The translations under genes and the position numbers were made by a program. The notes below the pieces were generated by a model. It was not told where the DNA came from. It worked only from the letters and a program-made list of their open reading frames with translations, and did no database searches. Below are positions 1 to 7,936 of a stretch of DNA of 64,000 bases, in pieces. This stretch comes from Aporrectodea caliginosa (lineage: Eukaryota > Annelida > Clitellata > Crassiclitellata > Lumbricidae), in contig JACEVL010000517.1 in NCBI GenBank assembly GCA_020284085.1, forward strand, positions 825,001-889,000, read 5' to 3'. Every line of letters starts with the position of its first letter. The stretch's first letter is position 1.

Positions 1-238
1 CGCTCTTATCATTCAATGGAGCGATCCAACCGTATCTAGAAAATAAATCTATGACGCATAACAGATATTTCACATCATCGTTCTGTTCGGCAAATGCCTG
101 CATATCAACCAGGTCAGCCGCCCATATATCATCAATACCCCCGACGTAAACCTTCCTTTTCTGAAAACGATGTACCGCGGGTTTGTGCAATTCATTCGCT
201 AGTTCATCAGTCCACTTCAACTTCTTTTCCTCTTGTAG
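1..238 (-). CDS. Integrase (retroviral-type DDE), 5' part, runs off left edge
   Basis: A reverse-strand frame stays open from about 238 to the window edge. It reads a KLKWTDELANELHKP segment, a basic run, then IDDIWAADLVDM, which carries the first Asp of the DDE catalytic core, and later FSRYGWIAPL. The same order is seen in the complete integrase at 14231-15265 of this window, so the family assignment is firm. The enzyme would insert the element into host DNA. I see no in-frame ATG near its start. The frame overlaps the end of the PLA2-like gene in the -1 phase and could be reached by ribosomal frameshifting at 238-244. The remaining catalytic Asp and Glu lie outside the window. Confidence 0.8.
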
Positions 239-774
239 TTTTTTGAAGACCCCAAACCTAGACCGAGACTCGCTTTGGCGGACAATACAGGCTTCACTAC
301 CGCTCTTTCGATGCGCTCTCTGATAGTAGGATTAGGAATATTATTCAACTCGTCTATCATCGTTCTGTCGGCGACATTCCTAGTGGCGGTATCCGAATAC
401 CTGTCGTAAGCTAAATCGTGATGATACGCAGCGTTATCTACTCTGTCAACGGGTTTACTCCAATCTTTGGGACTCCCATCAGGATTCAGTCTCAAATCCA
501 ATCTAGTGCCGGGACCGGTAAACGAATGACCTGGTAGATGCATCTCGCCTGGAAATTTAGCCCACGGTAGTTTAATATTTCTCGTAACTGAATTTAGAGA
601 ACCGACTAGATCTCCTCCGTGTGAAGGAGTTCCTTTCACGAATTGAGTTTTAGTCGTTCCGCACACGGCGCAAACGCCTCGAAGCATGTTCCTATTATTT
701 TTACTAACGACGTTCTGAATATCTCTCGTTTCGGTTTTTGACTTACACTTTACGCAATACAGATTGTTACTCAT
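217..774 (-). CDS. Zinc-ribbon + phospholipase A2-like protein
   Basis: The protein has 185 residues and starts with ATG at 774. Residues 6-39 hold two CxxC pairs (C7/C10 and C35/C38), opening with a YCVKCK motif like the small zinc-ribbon family DUF5679. Residues 82-123 look like a parvovirus VP1-type PLA2 domain: a GPGT calcium-loop motif at 87-90 and the HD catalytic pair (H119-D120) inside DNAAYHHDLAY. In related viruses such a capsid-associated lipase helps the particle leave the endosome; that role is inferred here. The C-terminus is basic. It reads divergently from the ATPase gene. The last codons include the A AAA AAC heptamer in frame, and the integrase frame continues in -1. Confidence 0.75.
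   Translation of the reverse strand: MSNNLYCVKCKSKTETRDIQNVVSKNNRNMLRGVCAVCGTTKTQFVKGTPSHGGDLVGSLNSVTRNIKLPWAKFPGEMHLPGHSFTGPGTRLDLRLNPDGSPKDWSKPVDRVDNAAYHHDLAYDRYSDTATRNVADRTMIDELNNIPNPTIRERIERAVVKPVLSAKASLGLGLGSSKNYKRKRS
238..244 (-). promoter_or_regulatory. Candidate -1 ribosomal frameshift slippery site (A AAA AAC)
   Basis: On the minus strand the PLA2 frame reads TCA AAA AAC TAC, which gives the heptamer A AAA AAC in exactly the X XXY YYZ phase used for eukaryotic -1 frameshifting. The PLA2 stop follows 18 bases after the heptamer. The integrase frame is the -1 frame and stays open from here to the window edge. I could not show a downstream pseudoknot by eye. A chance A run remains possible. 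Confidence 0.45.
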
Positions 775-817
775 TTTCGTATCGTTTTGAATACGAAAAG
801 ATTTTTATTGAAAAACG

Positions 818-1600
818 ATGGAAGTCAAAGATTTATCGTGGGATGAAAATACATCGAAACGAAATAACAACCCTCTACTACCTAGAAGTATCAGAGGTCT
901 GATTGTAGGAAAGTCTGGTTGTGGTAAGACGACGCTTCTTCATAATCTGTTGGTTAGGCCTGGATGGTTAGATTACGATAACCTGCAAGTATTCGGAAGA
1001 TCTCTCTTTCAACCAGAGTACAAGATACTCGAGAAAGCATTCAAAGAGAAACTACCCAAAGAAGCGATCGGCGGATTATATGAAAATAAGGAAGAGATTA
1101 TGAGGTGTAACGTATCACCCGCGTTTGTCATCGAGGAAATGGCCAAAAAAATAGGTGAAAAATCTGATATGACATGTCAGTTCTTTGAAAGTTCAGAAGA
1201 CGTGCCAGACCCGAGAGATTTGAGCCGCAACAAGAAGAACCTCATGATATTCGATGACCTTCAGTTGGAAAAACAGAACAAATGCGAGACGTATTACATC
1301 AGAGGAAGGCATAGTAACGTAGATTGTTTTTACCTCGCGCAAAATTATTTCAAACTGCCTAGGCAAACAATAAGAGAGAACGCAAATTTTATTTGTTTAT
1401 TTCCACAAGACTTGAAAAATATTACTCATATATATCACGATCATGTAGGTGAAGACATGCCTATGGAAGAATTTAGGAACCTATGCAAAATTGTGTGGAA
1501 ACGTCCGCATGGATTCCTAGTAATCGATTCGACTAGTAGTGCAGACAATGGCAAGTATCGGTGTGGACTCGATACTTTCTACATACCTGCGTCTATTTGA
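818..1600 (+). CDS. Genome-packaging ATPase (FtsK/A32 type)
   Basis: This 260-residue protein has a clear Walker A loop, GKSGCGKTT, at residues 31-39 preceded by a hydrophobic strand, and a Walker B segment LMIFDD at 142-147. Further on come the RGRHSNVDCFYLAQNYFKL and KRPHGFLVID stretches typical of Polinton, virophage and NCLDV packaging ATPases. It would pump element DNA into the capsid. The start is the only ATG just after an AT-rich gap and gives full family length. The gene opens the plus-strand capsid cluster and is divergent from the PLA2-like gene, 43 bases away. Confidence 0.93.
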   Translation: MEVKDLSWDENTSKRNNNPLLPRSIRGLIVGKSGCGKTTLLHNLLVRPGWLDYDNLQVFGRSLFQPEYKILEKAFKEKLPKEAIGGLYENKEEIMRCNVSPAFVIEEMAKKIGEKSDMTCQFFESSEDVPDPRDLSRNKKNLMIFDDLQLEKQNKCETYYIRGRHSNVDCFYLAQNYFKLPRQTIRENANFICLFPQDLKNITHIYHDHVGEDMPMEEFRNLCKIVWKRPHGFLVIDSTSSADNGKYRCGLDTFYIPASI

Positions 1601-1622
1601 AATAAAATAATACAAAAATAAA

Positions 1623-2414
1623 ATGGAATCTACTCTCGAAAAGATAGCGGCTACTATGGAAAAGGTGGAACGTAACACGGATCCAAAATCGTCATTTTAT
1701 ATTTTGTTGAGCGAAAAGAGCTCGAAAATTAGGACCCAGTATAATCCGCTGATCGAATTGAACGCGAGTAAAATGTACGAAATGGCTTTGGTTAATTTGG
1801 AGACGTACTTCTCTTTTCCGAATATTGACGCAAAGAACAACAACTTCAGATATTCACCCGATGAGGGAGATACGTGGGTCAATGTAAATATTCCAGAGGG
1901 GTGCTACGAAATCGAGGATATCAATGAGTACCTGCAGAGAATCATGAAAGAGAAAGGGCATTACGATGCGGCAAAGGAAGAATGCTGTATTACGCTACAA
2001 CCGAACAGTAATACGCTGAAGTCTGTGCTAACCATTGCAACGAATTATAAAGTTGATTTTACACCGAACAACTCGATTAGATCGGTCTTAGGTTTCCGTC
2101 GCTGGGTATATGGTGAGGGATATAACGAATCCGAAGAAATAGTGAACATAATGAGTGTAAACAGTTTGAGGGTGACTAGCGATATAATCGGAGCTTCGTA
2201 CGCTAACGGAACGACGGGAAACGTGATATATTCGTTTTTCCCTAACGTGGGGCCGGGTTACAAGATTATCGAAGTACCCCACAATTTGATCTATCTACCC
2301 GTTACACTACGCACGATTTCATCGATGGAAACGAAGCTTACCGACCAAAATGGAAACTTGTTGAACCTCAGAGGAGAGGAATTGTCGATTAGATTTCACC
2401 TCAGAGAAGTGTGA
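1623..2414 (+). CDS. Minor capsid (penton) protein
   Basis: The protein has 263 residues and begins at the ATG 22 bases after the ATPase stop. After a short helical start it has a beta-rich body: a SSFYILLSE opening, a GCYEIEDINEYLQ segment and an SVLGF turn, ending in a hydrophobic strand and RFHLRE. This layout matches the single jelly-roll pentons of Polintons and adintoviruses, which form the capsid vertices. The penton of the second element (13353-14165) has a parallel arrangement: a strand opening, a GYYETP stretch, an SMLGIGG turn, and a terminal VTLHFRR. Sequence identity is low, so the call rests on pattern and on position next to the ATPase. Confidence 0.78.
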   Translation: MESTLEKIAATMEKVERNTDPKSSFYILLSEKSSKIRTQYNPLIELNASKMYEMALVNLETYFSFPNIDAKNNNFRYSPDEGDTWVNVNIPEGCYEIEDINEYLQRIMKEKGHYDAAKEECCITLQPNSNTLKSVLTIATNYKVDFTPNNSIRSVLGFRRWVYGEGYNESEEIVNIMSVNSLRVTSDIIGASYANGTTGNVIYSFFPNVGPGYKIIEVPHNLIYLPVTLRTISSMETKLTDQNGNLLNLRGEELSIRFHLREV

Positions 2415-2449
2415 GTAATATCAAAAGTTTATTCTTGGTTATATACAAA

Positions 2450-3060
2450 ATGAGTCGGTACACGAATGTAAAAGTTAATATTTCGGAAGATATCGGCAAA
2501 ATGACAAAATCAAACGCGCGCTCGAAGCTCGAGGTGTGATGGTGTGAGTATTAGACTGTCTCACGATGATCTGTCGGGAGAACACGTTTTGGCTCTTACA
2601 CAAGCGCAAATTAACAAGATGACGAAAGCGTATCAGAATGGAAAGGGTGTAACTATCAAAATGAGTAAAACCGCAGTTAGTTCATAACGCCAAAGTCGAA
2701 GGAGGATTCATCGGAGCTATTCTACCGTTTCTAGCAACGGCCGGCAAATTCCTTCTTTCTAGCATGCTACCTAGTTTAGCACAGGGAGCAATGGCTGGTA
2801 TAGGATCTGCGGCCGCCTCGAAAGTTGTAGATAAAATTAGCGGGTCGGGAGTATTGTACATCAATAAGAACGGAATAACGGGTAAGGTGAAAGCGGCCGG
2901 AGATGGTTTGTATCTGTCTCCATGGCCAAAAGGTATTTCGATGGGATCGGGATTGTATATGAAAACCGGTCAAGGATTGTTCATGAAATCTGGTGACGGA
3001 CTTATACTAGGACCTAATTCACCGTTTCAGAACATTCCGCTTCTCGGGTGGTTGCTGTAA
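2450..3060 (+). pseudogene. Frameshifted core/pX-like virion protein
   Basis: A start ATG at 2450 follows the same AT-rich leader seen before neighbouring genes, but the frame stops after 29 codons. A second frame around 2552-2685 reads a lysine-rich N-terminal segment ending in KMSKT and then stops. A third frame begins near 2680 and runs to 3060. It contains a glycine/alanine hydrophobic segment and repeated GSGLY/GDGLY turns with an LYLSPWP motif. Together they fit the X-type small protein of adintoviruses and Polintons, which has a basic head, a membrane-like middle and glycine-rich turns. At least two frame changes separate the parts, so this copy is broken or misassembled. The intact open stretch is 2764-3060 (98 codons from an internal ATG). 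Confidence 0.65.
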
Positions 3061-3083
3061 AAATTTAATTTCCTATTTACAAA

Positions 3084-3509
3084 ATGTCTCGAAACTACTT
3101 GAGACCGATACACAAGTTTGGTACGAAACCCGTTCGTTCGAAAAATTTCTTAGTTAATCCAGTTGAGTGGTTGCCAAAAAAGGAATTGACGCATATACCT
3201 TTGAGGCAATATGGTAGTCAAAGATGGGAGATTTTTGCACAACGAGAGATAACGATTGAACCCAAAGAAACGGAAACGATAGAGTCTGGGCTCGGTGTTC
3301 GAATGACTAGAGGCTGGTGTGGAATATCGCTCAGACAGGAAATCCTAGCAAGTGGATGTGCTCTACAAGGAGAAGGAATCGTTACCGGAGATATCGCGGA
3401 CATCGTCGTTACAATTTCAAACGATTCCGATTCGGTAGTTACCATAATCGAAGGTGATCTAATATGCATCGTCTATCACACCCAACGCCCTAGGCCCGCA
3501 GTAATTTGA
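3084..3509 (+). CDS. dUTPase-fold protein, probably without catalytic activity
   Basis: The protein has 141 residues. Its second half follows the trimeric dUTPase strand order: GLGVRMTRGWCGISLRQEI (69-87) where dUTPases have a Gly-rich strand and the PRSGLA motif, then EGIVTGDIADIVVTISN (97-113) where they have the GVIDxDYRG motif, then EGDLICIV (123-130) matching the GDRIAQ motif. The catalytic Asp/Tyr of motif III and the Arg-Ser of motif II are changed, so a structural rather than enzymatic role is likely. The N-terminal 45 residues carry no recognised domain. It sits between the core-like gene and an unknown membrane-type gene in the capsid cluster, so it may be a virion component. Confidence 0.6.
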   Translation: MSRNYLRPIHKFGTKPVRSKNFLVNPVEWLPKKELTHIPLRQYGSQRWEIFAQREITIEPKETETIESGLGVRMTRGWCGISLRQEILASGCALQGEGIVTGDIADIVVTISNDSDSVVTIIEGDLICIVYHTQRPRPAVI

Positions 3510-3533
3510 AAAATAATATTGTATAATTAAAAT

Positions 3534-4136
3534 ATGACACTAGAGAATTCAGCAATCGTAATGAAAACGGATGCAGTCGACGGAAAGGCTGACGTTTACC
3601 GACTTTCGAAGATTACAGAAATTCAAACAGAATTCGAAAGAGAACGAGATACAAGGGCAACGCTAAGTACGAAATACAATAGAAGCGTAAAAATAATTAG
3701 CGGGGTAGACGACGTTCTAGGTGTGGCTACGATGGGGCTCGCTATTTCAGGAATCGGTGTTCTTTCTACTGTAGTCGCTGCCCCCGTCGTGATAGCGCTG
3801 GAAGCAGTAGCGGTAGTCGCTATAGTTCTACGTTTTATCGGCGGTCGAGTCAATAAGAAACTCGCGCTGAAGGCGGAGAAGCATGAAAAGATCAAAACGC
3901 TAGCCGAAGCAAAACTCAACACGATCAGCGGCCACATTTCGAAAGCTTTGGAAGACGATTACATTTCAGGTGAGGAATATTCGCTAATTCTAAACGAACG
4001 CGTGAAATTTAACGAAATGAAAGAAGAAATCAGAAGCAAAATAAAAGTCAGCATAGACGAAGCAGCTGAAAATCGAGAAACTATGGCCGAGTCGTTCAAG
4101 AACGCGTTTGGCAAAACGATGACAACGCAAACGTAA
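3534..4136 (+). CDS. Predicted membrane-active Polinton protein, function unknown
   Basis: This 200-residue protein has a charged N-terminal helix region, a long hydrophobic and small-residue stretch at about residues 56-105 (rich in Gly, Ala, Val and Ile), then a Lys/Glu-rich helical tail. The tail contains DDYISGEEYSLIL and FNEMKEEIRSK, which I recognise as recurrent in uncharacterised proteins of Polinton-like elements in cnidarian and arthropod genomes. No enzymatic motif is visible. The pattern suggests a membrane-inserting virion protein or one that coats the inner capsid; this is inference. It follows the dUTPase-fold gene by 24 bases. Confidence 0.55.
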   Translation: MTLENSAIVMKTDAVDGKADVYRLSKITEIQTEFERERDTRATLSTKYNRSVKIISGVDDVLGVATMGLAISGIGVLSTVVAAPVVIALEAVAVVAIVLRFIGGRVNKKLALKAEKHEKIKTLAEAKLNTISGHISKALEDDYISGEEYSLILNERVKFNEMKEEIRSKIKVSIDEAAENRETMAESFKNAFGKTMTTQT

Positions 4137-4140
4137 AAAA

Positions 4141-4219
4141 CGTAGAACGTAAAACGTAAATTGGTGAAAACGTAAAACGTAAAATCATATTGATAATTAC
4201 GTTTTACGTTTTACGTTTC
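4141..4219. repeat. AACGTAAAACGTAAA inverted repeat (hairpin) between genes
   Basis: Several AACGTAA units on one strand are followed, after a short AT-rich loop, by the complementary TTACGTT units. The arms of about 17-20 bases pair almost perfectly. It fills the only long gap in the plus-strand cluster, before the DUF8207-type gene. It could act as a terminator or processing hairpin, or as a protein-binding palindrome. Confidence 0.7.
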
Positions 4220-4247
4220 AAAACATTATACTATATATTTTAAAATA

Positions 4248-5129
4248 ATGTCGTTTCTGAACATAACCGATCCAGCGAAAAGAGACTTCATCGTCGCAGA
4301 TTTTCTCAAGACGAAGAAGAATATTCAACAGAACTTTCTATCGGAGAAATTAGGTGACATAGGGATGCAGCAAGAACTAACGAAGTTGTACAAACCGATC
4401 GTCGACTCGCAATCGGCAATATCGAAAGAACAAAACGCTTTGCTATCTACTATCAAGGAGAACTCGGCAGCCACGTCTAGTGCTCTACAAGCGCTTCCCG
4501 CGTCGATAAAATCCATACAGTTTTCGCAGTATCCTTCAATAGAGGCGTATGAGGATCCAGTCGAAGACGTTAGAACTTTAGAATTAGGAAACTTGGCAAC
4601 GAAATACTTGCACCAATACGCTTCGAATAAAAAGTCTACGGATACGACGTTCGGTCTCAGTTCCAAAGGCGGCGTGTTTTACATCGGAGACACGCCTGTA
4701 GCTATCCAAAAAGACGATATAACGGTTGGAGAGAAAACTTATGCAGGGACTCCCGGACTTTGGGAGCTACTAACGATGCAGAAGCCGAACGAGTCGATAT
4801 ACGACGGTAACGATCTGTCAGATTACGCCGAGATTCTACACTCAACGAATGCTATGAGACAACCAAACAATCCGAGTAAACCAAAATCGTCTCGAAGTGA
4901 AAAGTACAGAAATATTATCAAACCGATATGGGACGCGAAGATAGGTAGAGGAGTCGTCGTTATCCCGCAAGATCCTAATGCGCTAGTGGAAATGTTGTCT
5001 TTACGAATAGCTAGCTTTCAGGCGGGTAATACGGGAGTGAGAAACGAGATCGTAGGTATATGCGACGAACTGATGAGACAAGGAGTGTTGACCAAAGACG
5101 AGTACAAAAACTTAATGTCGCAATTATAA
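4248..5129 (+). CDS. DUF8207-type conserved Polinton protein
   Basis: The protein has 293 residues. The N-terminal half is helical with an MSFLNITDPAKRD opening, a KTKKNIQ segment and a coiled-coil-like stretch to about residue 95, then FSQYPSI. The centre carries the diagnostic GGVFYIGDTPVAI and KTYAGTPGLWELLT motifs (about residues 143-180). I know this combination as the family labelled DUF8207, common in insect, mollusc and other animal genomes beside Polinton genes. Its function is unknown; the coiled-coil head with a compact C-terminal domain suggests a spike or capsid accessory protein. It begins after the AACGT hairpin with a TATATATTTTAAAATA leader. Confidence 0.7.
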   Translation: MSFLNITDPAKRDFIVADFLKTKKNIQQNFLSEKLGDIGMQQELTKLYKPIVDSQSAISKEQNALLSTIKENSAATSSALQALPASIKSIQFSQYPSIEAYEDPVEDVRTLELGNLATKYLHQYASNKKSTDTTFGLSSKGGVFYIGDTPVAIQKDDITVGEKTYAGTPGLWELLTMQKPNESIYDGNDLSDYAEILHSTNAMRQPNNPSKPKSSRSEKYRNIIKPIWDAKIGRGVVVIPQDPNALVEMLSLRIASFQAGNTGVRNEIVGICDELMRQGVLTKDEYKNLMSQL

Positions 5130-5131
5130 AA

Positions 5132-5623
5132 ATGCTGATCATCACAAAAAGAAGGTATATGAAAAAACACGCTATCGGAGGAGCAGGAATATTCGATACT
5201 ATTACGGGTGTTTTCAAAAGGCTCTTCACATCGGGCGTTGCTAACCGAGTCGCATCGACAGCACTTAGCATGGGCAAAGATGCCGCGAAAGAGTTGGGCA
5301 AAAAGGCGCTAGATGTTGGAAAGAATACCGCAGTAGAAGCCGGTAAGCGATTGGTTGACAAAGCCGCTGCAAAACTTTTGGCATCATCGGTACTGTCACC
5401 GCGCGCTGTCGAAAACCAAAAGATTGAAACGATACCACCAGCGCTTACGCGAGAGAATGCGGCTATCTTGACGCGGCTAATCGATAAGAGCGCGGGGTCT
5501 GAAACTAATATTAATAATATACTAGCCGGTAACGGACTCGGAAAGCCTTCTTCTTCGAATGCCGTGTCCATTCGTGATCTCGTGCGTCATCTCAACAGTG
5601 GAGCTGGATTGAAAATCGCGTGA
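5132..5623 (+). CDS. Small basic virion protein (pVI/core-like)
   Basis: I start this gene at the ATG at 5132, two bases after the previous stop, giving 163 residues. A longer in-frame start at 5060 would overlap the upstream gene. A basic head (KRRYMKKH) is followed by AIGGAGIFDTITGVFKRLF, which has an amphipathic, membrane-lytic character like the adenovirus pVI N-terminus. Then comes an Ala/Lys-rich helical region with repeated GKDAAKELGKKAL-type heptads. The C-terminal third is Ser/Asn-rich. Together with its place just before the capsid gene, this suggests a minor internal capsid or DNA-binding protein. There is no catalytic motif. Confidence 0.55.
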   Translation: MLIITKRRYMKKHAIGGAGIFDTITGVFKRLFTSGVANRVASTALSMGKDAAKELGKKALDVGKNTAVEAGKRLVDKAAAKLLASSVLSPRAVENQKIETIPPALTRENAAILTRLIDKSAGSETNINNILAGNGLGKPSSSNAVSIRDLVRHLNSGAGLKIA

Positions 5624-5658
5624 TAAATACTTGAAATTATAATCCTCGGTAAAATAAA

Positions 5659-6969
5659 ATGCAGTCTGATATTCTAAACTTTACAGAAGTCTCGTCGGTC
5701 GACGAAGGAATCGAACAATACGAATGGCACGAATACGAACCGGCGGCGAGAGCGAATCTAAACTCAGCCGGTGAGATTCGTATCAATATCGAAACGCAAG
5801 ATCTATTTTGCCACCCCTCCGAGTCTTACTTGCTGATCGAAGGTAGGCTAGTCAAAGCAGCGGATGGAGCGGCGTACGCCAACGCCAACGCAGTAGCCAT
5901 CGCCAACAACGGACTCATGCATCTTTTCAGCCAAATCGGGTATACCCTATCGAGCCAAGAAATCGAAACGGTATATCACCCGGGACAAGCAACGACGATG
6001 CTGGGTTTGCTGAAATATCCGGACGACTTCGCCAAAGCGCAAGGTCTTAATCAGTTATGGTGCAAAGACACCGGTGCAACCGCAGTGATAGCTGATAACG
6101 TAGGGTTCGCGACTCGTCAAGCGTATCTTATTCAAAAACCAACGACAAAGGGAACGTTTAGTTTCATCGTGCCTCTCGGTCATATTTTCGGATTCTGCGA
6201 AGATTACGATAAAATAGTGTACGGACTGAAGCACACGCTAACGCTGGTTCGCAAATCGGACGACGATGCTGTTTTCAGAGTCGCAGGCGCGGATGCTGCT
6301 GCGGATGCTGCGATTGCAGGAAAAATTGACATCGGTAAAATCTCATGGTTCATGCCGCACGTTACTCCGTCGGACATGGAAAGAGCGCAGTTGTACAAAA
6401 CTATCGAATCGAAAGAGTCGCTACCCGTTGCGTATCGAGCGCGGCAATGTGATACTATAACGGTTCCACAATCGACTACTTTTGGCTGGCGTCTTAGCGT
6501 CAAGTCGGCTCCTGAAAAACCTAGGTGGATAGTCGTTGGATTCCAAACCAATCGCGGCGGTAACCAACAACATAACCCATCTATCTTCGATCATTGCAAC
6601 CTCAAAAACGCGTACGTGATGTTGAATCAAACGAGATACCCAGCCGTCGACTACGACCTATCGTTTCCCGACCAGAAATTCTCGAGAGCTTACAGAGACG
6701 CGGCGACGTTCAGCGAAAAATTCTACGGAATGGATCAACTGATTACGCAAAGTAACATCACCCCAGCCGATTACAAAGATCTATATCCGCTCATGGTATT
6801 CGACGTTAGTAAACAACCAGAAAAACTGAAATCGTCGGTCGTCGATATCCAGATCAAATTTATTTTCAACGCTGCGGTCCCGGCTGAAACGCAAGCTTAC
6901 GCGGTTGTAATTTCGGATAAGTTGTTGAACTTCCAATCCGACGGTAAGAAAATGAGTGTGGTGTATTAG
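5659..6969 (+). CDS. Major capsid protein (double jelly-roll), adintovirus-type
   Basis: The protein has 436 residues and starts at the ATG following AAAATAAA. Features typical of the family are an N-terminal YEWHEYEP stretch, IETQDLFCHPSESYLLIEG as the first jelly-roll strands, a central VPLGHIFGFCEDYDKI motif, GFQTNRGGNQQHNPSIFDH, and YPAVDYDLSF near the second jelly roll. It should form the hexameric shell with the penton at 1623-2414. The protein differs strongly from the capsid protein of the second element at 11624-12946, so the two elements belong to different Polinton lineages. The frame is intact throughout. Confidence 0.9.
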   Translation: MQSDILNFTEVSSVDEGIEQYEWHEYEPAARANLNSAGEIRINIETQDLFCHPSESYLLIEGRLVKAADGAAYANANAVAIANNGLMHLFSQIGYTLSSQEIETVYHPGQATTMLGLLKYPDDFAKAQGLNQLWCKDTGATAVIADNVGFATRQAYLIQKPTTKGTFSFIVPLGHIFGFCEDYDKIVYGLKHTLTLVRKSDDDAVFRVAGADAAADAAIAGKIDIGKISWFMPHVTPSDMERAQLYKTIESKESLPVAYRARQCDTITVPQSTTFGWRLSVKSAPEKPRWIVVGFQTNRGGNQQHNPSIFDHCNLKNAYVMLNQTRYPAVDYDLSFPDQKFSRAYRDAATFSEKFYGMDQLITQSNITPADYKDLYPLMVFDVSKQPEKLKSSVVDIQIKFIFNAAVPAETQAYAVVISDKLLNFQSDGKKMSVVY

Positions 6970-7075
6970 AAGTGATGATGAAAGTACTAGCGGTGAGGAG
7001 ATTACCACCACCACTACTACTGAGGAGAGTACAAGCAGCAGTGAGGAGAGCGGCGGCGGTGTGTAAGAGAAAGAT
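6970..7075. other. Acidic low-complexity gap between convergent genes
   Basis: The 106-base gap between the capsid stop and the end of the minus-strand gene is built of GAG/AGT/ACC-type triplets. In one plus-strand frame, beginning at 6971, it reads a Ser/Glu/Thr/Gly-rich stretch of about 31 codons without an ATG. It could be a former C-terminal tail of the capsid protein lost by a frame change, or simple triplet expansion. Confidence 0.4.
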
Positions 7076-7936
7076 CTAATTGACTTCGAGGAGAGTACTT
7101 GCGTTGAATAGAACGGCGATATAAGAATTACCTTTCAACGGTTCATATCCTGACGTATCGATATCCAACTTCGCAACGGCTTTGAACCTCCAATTACTAC
7201 CTCGCATCTGATAACTCGCCATGCTCTCCTTAATTTTATCCACCGCGTTGCGATATATTTCACCTACGTCAGTTGAGTCCAAAATGATTTCAGTCTTTGA
7301 TTTGAAATTAGGTTCAGCCTCAACTACTTCCCCGGATTTCATATCCGCTTTCTCCATTACACACATAAGATTGAATTGAACTTTTACCCCGCGATTTTTC
7401 GTTAACAGACTGACTACCTGAGGCCTAACAGCATCGAGGAAAGATGTGGCGTCAATACCATCAGCTCCGTCGATCGTGTATCGCTTTGTAAATCCCTTGA
7501 TAGCCTTCGCGGTCTCTAGGATTTCGAACTTCTTCTTATTAATTTTGCTGAAAATACTCGAAACCTTTGACTTCAACGCGTCCAATCTTTCATTCACAGG
7601 CTTCTGTTCTCGAGGAACTACGAAATTAATCAACCAATCTGAAAAGGTGTTGAGTTTGGACCTTACCTTATTCTTCACCTCATTCAAAACATTACTGAAA
7701 TATGATTTCCAAGTATTAGACGGCGGCGTGTACTTACCCGGAACAAGCGTTGGAACCATAATGTCAGGAACCGGTGCGTCTAACAGATTGCTTTCGTGTT
7801 CGGTCGTAATGCATTGTACAGGTCCCGACGATATGAGTGCTATGAGTTCCGTTTTTCGCAGTCTCGAGTATCCTTTCATACCTTTCTCTTTGGCAATGTT
7901 TCGTAATTGGTTTACTGTCTTCGTTGCGCTGTCCAT
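7076..7936 (-). CDS. SAP-like + N-terminal region of a Polinton polymerase-type protein, truncated
   Basis: The protein has 286 residues and starts at the ATG at 7936. Residues 8-34 form a SAP/Rho-N-like helix pair (LRNIAKEKGMKG...LRKTELIALI), a DNA-binding module. The rest contains GFTKRYTIDGADGIDATSFL, VQFNLMCVMEK and GSNWRFKAVAKLDIDTSGY, followed by EPLKGNSYI. I know this block as the part preceding the zinc-finger and polymerase B region of large Polinton proteins, where the next conserved residues are normally Pro-Leu-Pro-Lys. Here the frame ends about 13 residues after SYI, and the capsid gene follows directly. The polymerase itself is missing. It may be a deletion product or a natural stand-alone version. 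It is convergent with the capsid gene. Confidence 0.6.
   Translation of the reverse strand: MDSATKTVNQLRNIAKEKGMKGYSRLRKTELIALISSGPVQCITTEHESNLLDAPVPDIMVPTLVPGKYTPPSNTWKSYFSNVLNEVKNKVRSKLNTFSDWLINFVVPREQKPVNERLDALKSKVSSIFSKINKKKFEILETAKAIKGFTKRYTIDGADGIDATSFLDAVRPQVVSLLTKNRGVKVQFNLMCVMEKADMKSGEVVEAEPNFKSKTEIILDSTDVGEIYRNAVDKIKESMASYQMRGSNWRFKAVAKLDIDTSGYEPLKGNSYIAVLFNASTLLEVN

Noticed and set aside
5011..5571. 186-codon minus-strand frame
   Set aside because: Shadow of the DUF8207-type and pVI-like genes; no domain.
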